This document shows, piece after piece, positions 46,201 to 55,631 of a DNA stretch of 64,000 bases (position 1 is the stretch's first letter; the number at the start of each line of letters is the position of its first letter). The DNA is from Anastatus disparis. Lineage: Eukaryota; Arthropoda; Insecta; Hymenoptera; Eupelmidae. The notes under the pieces were generated by a model, which was given only the letters and a program-made list of their open reading frames with translations, was not told the DNA's origin and did not search any database. The position numbers and the translations under genes are program-made. The stretch is from positions 3,105,001-3,169,000 of the forward strand of contig JAFFSR010000291.1 of NCBI GenBank assembly GCA_017163975.1. The letters are read 5' to 3'.

Positions 46201-47112
46201 TGAAATTAATATTAAATTTGAATAATATAAGTTTCAATATAATAAATTTAAATATACTTACATTTATTGGTTGATTAAAAAGATTATAATCTTGATTTTT
46301 CAATGAAGCTAATCTTTTTATAATTTCATCTTCAGTTGGCAAAGGCAATTGTTCATCCTCATCTTTAAGCTTTTTTAACCTATTTACAATTTCTTGATCA
46401 ATGGGGTCTAAATCAACTTTCAATTTATCCAAATTGCTTTGCTGTTTATAAAATATTATTGGTGGTTTTGTAGGATTTTCTAATGATTCCAATCTATTAA
46501 AAAATTGAATACTTAAAAAATATTCTATATTTTTGGGATAAATATTTCATGTTACATGTAATTCTAATTACAAATTAATTTTTATCTTATACTATGATAA
46601 ATTATTCAGAAATACATTTTTAAACATATAACCATCATACAAATTTTATTAAGCAAATTAATATTTACTTTTTGGTAATGTCAATGGGGACAATAGGCTT
46701 GTTAAGACCTTCAAGAATGGAATCTGTTGGAACAACTGGTTTATCTTTTTTTTTTAATTTGTTGAAACAACGTCCACAAATCCTTTTTTCTCCAATATCA
46801 GACACATCATATTTATATTTTAAACATTTACTGCAGTAAGAAAACCCACATTTGGGGCAGCCCTTCTTTGTTACAAAAAAATAGTCATTAAAAAATTGAA
46901 AATTCTTAAGTTGCAGAATTATCAAAAAATAAAACAAGATTATTTTATAAAGTATATAGATATACTTTATAGAATAATATAAAATAGATAAAATTGTTTT
47001 TAGTGTATGTATTAAAAATATTATAATTTTTATACAATAAAGCTGATAAAAAAGAAATAATTACCTCTTTTATAAAAAATGAAAATTTAGCTTGACAAAT
47101 ATTGCAAGACAT
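43297..47112 (-). CDS. ZFYVE19: ZFYVE19/ANCHR-like protein (six exons)
   Basis: Minus-strand exons: 47112-47065, 46865-46669, 46493-46262, 45632-45480, 45367-45233 and 43569-43297 (stop), all with GT-AG borders and consistent phase; about 345 residues. The N-terminus forms a FYVE-type zinc finger (MSCNICQAKFSFFIKE, KCGFSYCSKCL, RICGRCF). The middle has three similar helices, IVNRLKKLKDED, IIKRLASLKNQD and IQARLNNLKGID, matching MIM-like ESCRT-binding motifs. The C-terminus is a B-box-like finger (CCMCEQTTDLVICKGC, LYCPDCFKDNHDDYELHKH). This order is that of ANCHR, which in animals binds VPS4 and PI3P and delays abscission in the cytokinesis checkpoint. It is shorter than the vertebrate protein (about 470). 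The last acceptor is a TAG/CAG pair three bases apart, so one Gln may be optional. The gene appears intact. Confidence 0.85.
43700..45200. repeat. Intron 5 of ZFYVE19 with TTATTATCAGTTATTA repeats
   Basis: A large AT-rich intron. From 43890 to 44340 a unit of about 120-130 bp (AGTTATTATCAGTTATTATTTTT, then CTAAGAAGTATACTCATAAAGC-like) is repeated about three times. Similar AGTTATTATTTTTTAT sequence occurs in T3 (32640-33020). No clear inverted ends identified. Confidence 0.45.
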
Positions 47113-47504
47113 TTTAAAGAAAGAATATTTAAGATGCAAAAATATAAAAGTTACTGGAGTATCAGCTGAATGACAAATAATACTTGAATTTTTAAAGTTG
47201 CATTTTTTAATTAAAGAAAAGAAGATATATTTCCTTCTAATTCTAATTATTAAATAGCCTCTCAATTAGTTTACAACAATCTCAGGCCATATATATATAT
47301 GTTTTCTAATATCTATAATATTTAAATAAATCTAATTATTTTTAATTTGTAATTTAATTTATTTCTAGTTTTTATTTATTTTTATGTTCATCTTTAATGT
47401 TCAGTCGTAGAATATATAAATATTAGAAAGCATAATTACTTGAAAAAAAAACTTTACAAATTTTCAGCTCAAATTTATTTGCTACGGACTGTGGGGATAC
47501 ACGT
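47113..47504. other. Upstream region of ZFYVE19
   Basis: AT-rich sequence 5' of the minus-strand start codon, presumably promoter and 5' UTR. No specific elements recognised. Confidence 0.4.
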
Positions 47505-47728
47505 AAGGGCCATTACACGCTAAAAAGAACAAGGAACAGAAATAAGAATTTATACATTACTTCTATATCTATATATATGAGGAACAGCGAGTTGCTATAG
47601 GAATAACGCGCTTATTTCTCATATATATAGATATAGGGCTATTACAGGCTAGAAAAAAAAACAAGAACAGATATAAGAAATACATTGCTTCTATATCTAT
47701 ATATATGAGAAATAAGCGCGTTGTTCCT
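47505..47728. repeat. Direct repeat pair with TCTATATCTATATATATGA
   Basis: Two direct copies of about 75 bp (from 47507 and 47637: GGGCYATTACA then CTATATCTATATATATGA) separated by an inverted ATATATAGATATAG segment. Resembles the centre of the ACCAACGAA MITE only in the TATATAG motif. Confidence 0.55.
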
Positions 47729-48057
47729 CCCTGTTAAAAATAATGACGTCTTTCCAGTACGTCTTTGGTCGTGTCTTAGATTGGAACAAAATAAGACGTA
47801 ATTTTTTTAATGTTCTGGAAATATAGTAACCAAATTACGTCTTTTTTATAAGTAAAATAATTTCAAAGACGTATTTTTCCAATAAATACTCATAGTAAAA
47901 GACGTAAATTTTCAAAAAAAAATTCTTTTTTTAAAACGAATGACGTCTTCCCTGTTGAAAATAATGACGTGTTCTAAGACGTCTTTGAAAGACATCTTTG
48001 AAGACGTCTTTAGTCGTGTCTTAGATTGGAACCAAAAAAGACGTCATTTTTCCAATG

Positions 48058-49543
48058 TTAAGGGCGATTCTTCATTTAACCCGTACCCGTACCCGCACCC
48101 GCACGATTGTATAGGCGAGTACTTTATCTTCACTACTTTACCATCTATGATGAGTTCGATAGTAGATAGAAACTCATCATAGATGGTAAAGTAGTGAAGA
48201 TAAAGTACTCGCCTATACAATCGTGCGGGTACGGGTACGGGTACGGGCAGTGCCGTCTTATAACGCTATGGGGCCCTAGACATAACAGTGATGGGGGCCC
48301 ATGTAAGGGCATTGAAAGTGGGATTTTTATTTGATTCCTGATTTTCTTAAAGAAGTCCTAGGCTCGACTAAGAAGCCTATGTTTTTACATTTTTTATTAT
48401 TCTTCTCAAAGTTAATTTCTTTGTCTTTGGTTTTGGTTTTTCGTCTGTCGAAAATACAAATCAACCACAATATCATGAAATTCTTTTTGAAAGTTATTTT
48501 TTGAAAAATTGATTTTATATGGCTGGTAGAATTTTAAATAATTTAAAATAACATAGGAAATATCAAATTTATATATTACGTATTAAACATAAAATAAATT
48601 TATTTTTATTTTCATGTTTATTTTATTAAAATTTAATGTTTTAATGGTTCGTAACTTACATTATTTTGTTGAATTTATTTATATTTAAACATGATACTAT
48701 ATTTAAAATAAAAATACATGATCTTTGAATTCAAATGCATGCACTCCCATGCACACACTTGGAATAATGGAATAATGAAATATTTTACAAATGCATATAA
48801 TAGATAAATTTATATATTAGAGTTACAGTATATTTTTTATACTCAAAAGAACTCTAAATAACATTCTTCATTCTAGTTTCCTCGTTCGTTCCCTTTACAA
48901 ATTTTGCAAAGGAAACTTTTTGTTTGCAAAATTTAATACAAGAGAAAGATGGAAAATTCAATAATATTTTATTTATTATATAAATAATTAATTTTTAACA
49001 ATTTAATGAAGGTGCTACTATTCTATTTATAATCATTTTCTTTACTATCACTAATAATAATTAGTTGATAAATAATAGATGACGCTTTATAATTTAAACA
49101 TTTCATGTAATTTTTTTTAATGTATACTGTGAATTTTATATATTATTTTTTCGCAATCCACGTGTAAAATTTGTTTTGGCGCACACTTTTATAAAAATGC
49201 GTGTCAAAAAACAAGCTTTTTGCACGTCGTATGAAAAAGTTTCGTTCAATAATTGTTAGAGAAAATGATTTTAATCTCGTGTGAACCTCTGCTTTGCTCG
49301 GACACCAACGCCCTCGTGAGGTTTAAATCACTTTCTGACAAATTTATAGAAAATAATTATTTCAAGTCTTATTAAGAAAATTAAAATATTTAAAAACAAT
49401 ACTTTATATTTTAAAAAAATTTTTTTAAATTTTCGCTGATGCGGGGCCTTTAAAACAAGGGGACCCTAGGCACGAGCCTATAATGCCTATTGGAAAAGAC
49501 GGCACTGGGTACGGGTACGGGTTAAATGAAGAATCGCCCTTAG
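48058..49543. mobile_element. TTAA element with GGGTAC repeats (T7)
   Basis: Element 48062-49539 with ends GGGCGATTCTTCATTTAACC inverted, followed by (CCCGTA)n. Flanked by TTAA (48058-48061) and TTAG (49540-49543). The opposite GACGTC arm reads CCAATGTTTAGAAAAG, i.e. the empty site. Inside, 48110-48235 is a tight hairpin (CACTACTTTACCATCTATGATG). A hAT-like element is nested at 48248-49507. Confidence 0.7.
48240..49515. mobile_element. hAT-like non-autonomous element
   Basis: Element 48248-49507 with inverted ends CAGTGCCGTCTT, flanked by the 8-bp duplication GGTACGGG (inside a GGGTAC repeat, so the length is slightly ambiguous). GGGGCCCTAG motifs near both ends. CAGTG tips and 8-bp duplications are typical of hAT. 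No transposase ORF. Confidence 0.75.
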
Positions 49544-49790
49544 AAAAGTTATTCAACAAATGACGTCTTCTTATTATTTCAAAGACGTATTTTTTTGAAT
49601 AAAAATGACGTCTTTTCTTACGAATTTTTATTTAAAAAATACGTCTTTGAAATTATAAAAAGACGTTATTTGTTAAATAGCTTTTCTAAACATTGGGAAA
49701 AAGACGTCTTTTTTGTTCCAATTTAAGACACAACCAAAGACGTCTTCAAAAACGTCATTTTCCCCAAATTTATGAAAAAATAACGTAATT

Positions 49791-50185
49791 TTTCATGAAT
49801 TATGTCATTTAAAAATGACTTTACATGATAATCATTTTCCATTTAAAGGAAAAAACAAAAACGAGGTTAACCTCGTAGTTTCAACTCTTCGAAAAACGAA
49901 GAGCATTTGCGATTAAACTGAGAGCGTTCTGGCCTTATATATCTGCGTCTTTGAAATTTGTATAAGGGATCGCAAAACTTGAAAATCGCCACCTGGTGAG
50001 TTAATATTAAATTGACGCAATCAACCATCAATTCGACTCAGCGTGACCAGATTTGGCGATTTTTTGCTAATTTTCCCATTTAAAAGCATTGATAAATTTG
50101 CGAAAAATCGCCACATCTGGTCACCCTGATTCGACTGTAAGTGCACTGTACGCGCACCAATACACATCTCAACGTATACATATAA
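49791..50185. repeat. Partial copy of the TTATAACC MITE and small hairpins
   Basis: Hairpins CGAGGTTAACCTCG and CTCTTCGAAAAACGAAGAG at 49863-49910. From 49931, CTTATATATCTGCGTCTTTG and ATAAGGGATCGCAAAACTTG match the left half of the MITE at 15549-15753. An inverted CGCCACATCTGGTCAC pair lies at 50045-50125. Confidence 0.5.
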
Positions 50186-50476
50186 GCACCTCTGGGGGGC
50201 TGCTCCGGAGCGATGAACTTAGTGTATCGATATATGCTATCTTCGTTCAACAAATTAATTTCATATATTCTGTCTCTGTGATACAGAGTTATGCAATTTT
50301 TTAGAGCAACCCCCCTGCGCAGGCTCACAATCAGACAAGGAAGAAGCAGGGGGCTGCTTTAGAAAATTGCGCAACTCTGTATCACAGAGACAGAAGATAT
50401 AAAATCAATGTGTTGAACGAAGATAGCATATATTGATACACTAAGTTTATCGCTGCGGAGCAACCCCCCAGGAGCC
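50186..50476. mobile_element. CTGGGGGGYTGCTCCG foldback MITE
   Basis: Inverted arms of about 130 bp (CTGGGGGGCTGCTCCGGAGC ... and complement of CTGGGGGGTTGCTCCGCAGC), axis near 50325. Mirror-image open frames on both strands are artefacts of the palindrome. Confidence 0.7.
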
Positions 50477-50867
50477 TTATTCTGAAATAATGTTTTTGCG
50501 CTGCAATGAAAAGAATCGAAAAAATTATTATTATTACTACTAAGAATACTAACATTACTAGAAAGTCTAATGTTTTTTGAGAAGTTAGTATGTAGGCGGG
50601 AAATTCAAGTTAAAAAAAATTAATTAATTTGTGAAAATTAAGATATTTTTATCTATCTATGATTATGTTTTATCACTATATAAAATTATTTCAACAATAA
50701 ATTAATACGTTACTTCAAAATTATAGAGATTCTTTAAGATATAAAAATAGGGCAAACCGAGTTGACAATGCGATGATGTTTTCTCTCTCTCTGTTTTTTT
50801 TCTCGATATCTTCTATGTGTATGATGCGTGCGCATAATGATATATTCGCGCCATGTGTGTATATGTT

Positions 50868-51862
50868 ATTATTGCCCCAAGCACAATAGTCCGCAATTTG
50901 TTCGGCCGACACGCCAATTCACTAGATTGTGCCTAGGAAATTTTTAGAGCCTCATATGTAAATAAATTTTGTGAGAAATTGTGAATAACTGTTAATCATT
51001 GTGATAAACTACCGCAATTGAGACATTAATAAGAATTAATAACAGTAAAAAACAATTAATAACAATTAATAATAGTTAATAATAGTTATGAACGCTTAAT
51101 AATAATTATTAACTGAGAGTCATGATTATTAATAATTATTTATGGTTATTCACATTTATACACATTTATACACATTTATTAACAGTTACTCACATTTTTC
51201 AAAATTTTAGAATTAGCGAATAATTTATTATTTTTTATACTTATTTATAATTATTTATATTTATTTGCAATTAGTTACAGTGAATTATAATTATTAACAC
51301 TTTCTTACAGATTTTTACAGTTTTTCACATTTATTAACAGTTATTAACAGTTTTTCACATTTACAAAATTTTTCGCCTATATATAAAAAAAACGATTATA
51401 CGTGTGAAAATTTTTGAAAGTGTGAAAAACTGTTGATAACTGTTAGTAAATGTGAATAAATGTGAATAAATGTGAAAAATTACAAATATTTGTAAATAAC
51501 TATAAATAACAGTAAATTATTATTATTTACAGTTAATCATTATTATTATCTATTCGTAACAATTATTAACTGTTATCAACTGTTATTTACTGTTATTAAT
51601 GTCTCAATTGCGGTAGTTTATTATAGTTATTAACAGTTATTCACATTTTTTCACATTTTTACACAGTTGTAGTTATTCACAGAAATTATTTCCATATGGG
51701 GCCAACTGTAAGAAAATAAATTCAATTTCAGGCATTATGCCCTAAGCAAAATATTCCGCAATATATTTTCTTACAGTTGGCTCTAAAAATTCCCTAGGCA
51801 CAATCTAGTGAATTGGCTTGTCCGCTGAACAAATTGCGGACTATTGCGCTTGGGGCATACCA
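50868..51862. mobile_element. Foldback element with TGCCCCAAGC ends
   Basis: Arms of about 90 bp (left GCCCCAAGCACAATAGTCCG to TTTTTAGAGCC at about 50960; right is its complement from about 51780). The interior has TCATATGTAAATAAATTT and CCATATGGGG ends enclosing GTGAATAACTGTTAATA-type repeats (50962-51702), plus a small CCAACTGTAAGAAAATA hairpin (51703-51780), i.e. nested elements. Sequence MSAEQIADYCAWG in both directions is a by-product. Confidence 0.65.
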
Positions 51863-52515
51863 GAGATAAGTAGAGATCGCCGAGGTGAGAGCATGGGCGT
51901 GCCCGTTAAAATACAAAGTAAACTACTGCCGAATGGACAAATACCCGAATTATACGCACAAAGCCCCTCCACCTACACGCGCGTAGAGAAGCAAGTGAGA
52001 GGGGAGGAAATAGACACACGAAACACGCGACTTCCAGTGGCATATGTAAACTTACGGCAAACCCGCTTTAGCTTGTTTTCGCCGCAATACATTATAGCTT
52101 TTTTTCTATGCGATTAACCGTCCCGAAAATTTGTTAATTAATTACATATTTTTATTGAAAACATAGATATATATTTTAATAATAAAAATCATTATAGTAA
52201 TCAACAAATAATAATAAATAAAATCTTTTTGGGGCCGATGAACATTGTTGCCCTATTCAACAAACTTGTGCGGTGACTGTGGTCACTAAGTTTTTACGCA
52301 CCTCGCTCTCTAATTTTGCGAAGTTCAAACCCGATGTTTCACCTACTTTTTTTTGTTTTATTTTTGAATATTATATACATTTATAATTAATTTTTATAGC
52401 GGAAAAAATAAAATAAAAAATTTATTTAACACCTAAAATTCTATTTTGTTTCCAAAATATTGAAAAATATATTCACAGATAAGGATGGAAAAAAGTTTTG
52501 ATGTCAGTAGTTATA
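51863..52515. other. Non-coding interval, nothing recognised
   Basis: The first 250 bp are GC-richer (an open frame to 52117 continues out of the foldback arm and is not convincing); the rest is AT-rich. Confidence 0.4.
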
Positions 52516-52516
52516 G

Positions 52517-52636
52517 GGGCACCATGGACCGTCACAACAAACCCCCACTCTACCACCTCAAAGATTACTGACCACTAGGTCAATAATCTCTGAGAAGGCG
52601 AAGTAGGGGCTTGTTATGACGGTTCATGATACCCCT
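52517..52636. mobile_element. Small MITE with AGGGGCACCATGGACCGTCA ends
   Basis: A 120-bp inverted repeat: left AGGGGCACCATGGACCGTCA; right, inverted, AGGGGTATCATGAACCGTCA. No clear target duplication. Confidence 0.55.
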
Positions 52637-52671
52637 GAATTTAAATAAATAAATAAATAAATACACAATAT

Positions 52672-53330
<659 letters not shown>

Positions 53331-53511
53331 ACACTAAGATTAATAGTATCTCTTTATTTATTTATTTACGTCGACATACGCACACACATACACACACACT
53401 CTCACACGCACATTAAGACTCATAAATTTTACACACAAAATTAAAAATAATATTTTTACATTTTATGTATAAGCACTAAAATTCATAAATTTATAAAACT
53501 AAAACTCACAC

Positions 53512-54381
53512 TTAAATTATAATATCATTTTGGCAGTGCACCGGATCCAGCGCACAATCCGGGCAAAGCCACAACCCGCACGAATCACACCTTTGCCACA
53601 GACGGACACTCTGTCTATAAAAGGGCTTCGCACAGCTCCAGCACACGTCATGACCTCTACGTGGGCGTTCTAATGTGGGATCCGCGCGACGATGAGGTCG
53701 AGGTATTATCCTCTCCAATTCTTGTCGTTGCTCTCTTACTCTCCTTAAATCCCGTTGTAGACGTCGTAAACTACGCTTTCTCTCTAAACGTAATTTTGCA
53801 ATACGTGCACGCCAATAGAGGCGTACTACACCAAGCACATGGTGTTGACGAGCCTCATCTGCTCAACACCTATGGTAGCGTTGTACCAGTTCGGCCTCAT
53901 CTACTTCTTCATCCTCCTCATCTTCTTCTTCTACCTCCATCGCCTGTGGAGCATAATCAGGATCAACTTCATCTTCATTGGACTCGTATCCTGAGTCGTT
54001 GTTGCCTTCTTCTTCTAGATTATTATTTTCCATTTCTTCTCTGCCTTCTGCTATCTCATTTTGTGCCAACACTTCTCTGCCTTCTTCAATCTCATTTTGC
54101 AGCATCACTTCTCTGTCTTCTTCTTCTACCTCATTTTGCTGCATCACTGCTCCACCTTCTTCTACCTCATTTTGCACTACCACATCGTTCACCACTTCGT
54201 TCACTGGGTTGTCCAATATCACCCAGTAATTGGGCACAAAAACATTAGCTACACCGTAATTAATGAAATTTACGAGTGGTGCTATATTCACCGAGTTCTC
54301 AAGTACCTGGACATCGTCGTCCAGTACTTGAACTTCGTCGTCGTCATCGATGACGATCGGTGATGGTGATTGATTGAACAT
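53512..54381 (-). CDS. Acidic protein with C-terminal zinc finger, one in-frame TGA
   Basis: Minus strand, ATG at 54381. The first 172 codons are very acidic (VIDDDDEVQVLDDDVQVLEN), with four repeats of a QNE(V/I)EEGRE type, then DSGYESNEDEVDPDYAPQ. A TGA at 53865-53863 interrupts a frame that then continues without break for a further 117 codons: a basic helical stretch (KLRLERKRSLRRLQRDLRR) and a Cys-rich finger (CWSCAKPF, RCDSCGLWLCPDCALDPVHC) to 53512. The shared frame and continuous composition suggest one gene with a nonsense mutation (or readthrough). Codons are GC-richer than the surroundings. I do not recognise the family; the acidic plus zinc-finger layout could be a mobile-element accessory or nuclear protein. 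No terminal repeats found around it. Confidence 0.5.
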
Positions 54382-54944
54382 TTTTCTTTTTGATTATTAC
54401 AGATTGTCGACTTATCGAGGACTGATCGTGGCTCCAAGTCCACGATCATAAAAAGTATAATTCCCACCCCAAATGCTTAAAACTATTTTCAAGTTCGCAC
54501 GGTAAAATTAATAATTTGACACTTTTTTCCTCATAGAAAAGATTCGAACTGCAGTTTTAAGAATCATATTCTACAGTAAAGTTAAAATTAAGAATTATAT
54601 TACAAATTTAAGACGCAAAATTGATATTAGAGAAAACACATGATACCCCAATCTATAGAAAAAGTTTTTATTCTATCACTAACTCGGGTGTACAGTGATG
54701 ATTTGTCTAAAATAACCCTAACGTAGTGTGAGAAAAGAATTTAATAAAGAAGACCCAAGGTCGCTGATTTTGTAAAATTACAAAATCTTTATCTGTGGTT
54801 TACAAGAATAAACTAACAAGACTTTGGAATGAATTTAATTCGTATATTCACTTGAAAATAATGATAAAATTTAAAACATTACACGTAATAAAGCTATTAC
54901 GTTTAATTGAATTTAATTTTAAAAAATCTATCAACTATCGGTTA
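54382..54944. other. Non-coding interval, nothing recognised
   Basis: AT-rich, includes a small hairpin TCGTGGCTCCAAGTCCACGA (54427-54446) just upstream of the acidic ORF. No genes seen. Confidence 0.4.
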
Positions 54945-55570
54945 CACAGGCCCACAAAATGAAAAAAAATGTCTGAACTTTTGACCGGACATACATATTC
55001 CCATGTATTTTTCGACGCTGAATCCGAATCTGTAATAAAAATATAGGGTTTTCCTACCTTTTCTCAGAGTTTTATTGAAAAAACCTCATTTTTTACGGTT
55101 TTTTTGCGGTTTTTCGAGTCTAGAAAAAACAAATCATGAGATACGGTTAATTGGACTTCAAAATCGAATTCTACGGGAAAAAATACACGGGAAACCATAC
55201 CTTCAAATTTTTTTAACGCGATTCTAGTCCTCTGTATGGGGCTGAAAAGATGAGGAAATCGGTAAAAGTCGAAATTTTGCCTAAAATGGATTTAAACAAT
55301 ATTAAAATTTAATCATGCGTCTTTTGAAGAGTCGATAAACATTGGAAATACTATCCTGGGGGTTTTTCAGATTGCTGATCATGAATTTAAAGTCAGATTG
55401 TGTAAAAACTACTTCTAGAGGGCGGTGACAAGAACTGTATATGGTAAATTTATCGATTTTTTAAAAATTTTACGTCTGAAATACTAATTTTAGAGTCTTT
55501 CACAGCATTGACTGTAAATTCAAGATATTAACTTAGCCTATTGTGTACGTTAAACTTAACATTTTGTCTA

Positions 55571-55576
<6 letters not shown>

Positions 55577-55618
<42 letters not shown>
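55577..55618. repeat. (CT)n microsatellite, left arm
   Basis: About 42 bp of CT repeats; the mirror tract in the right arm (59356-59391) is about 36 bp. Confidence 0.9.
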
Positions 55619-55622
<4 letters not shown>

Positions 55623-55631
55623 GATGTTTTT

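Larger units (their letters stand above)
47729..49790. mobile_element. CCCTGTTGAAAA foldback with GACGTC interior
   Basis: Left-type ends at 47729 (CCCTGTTAAAAATAATGACGTC) and 47950 (CCCTGTTGAAAATAATGACG). A right arm at 49544-49760 mirrors the second, ending in ACGTCATTTTCCCC. The arms consist of AAGACGTCTTT motifs and share GTCTTAGATTGGAAC. T7 is inserted at 48058. The first 220 bp (47729-47949) look like an extra, partial left arm. Confidence 0.6.

Noticed and set aside
48080..48250. GGGTAC hexamers as telomere-like repeats
   Set aside because: Only a few copies, inverted at both ends of a TTAA element, and not the TTAGG type known in insects.
50721..52117. Two open frames both starting MSAEQIADYCAWG on opposite strands
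   Set aside because: They are mirror translations of the two arms of the foldback at 50868-51862, not genes.
53661..54363. Long plus-strand open frames opposite the acidic ORF
   Set aside because: Leu/Ser/His-rich antisense shadows of the Glu-rich minus-strand repeats.
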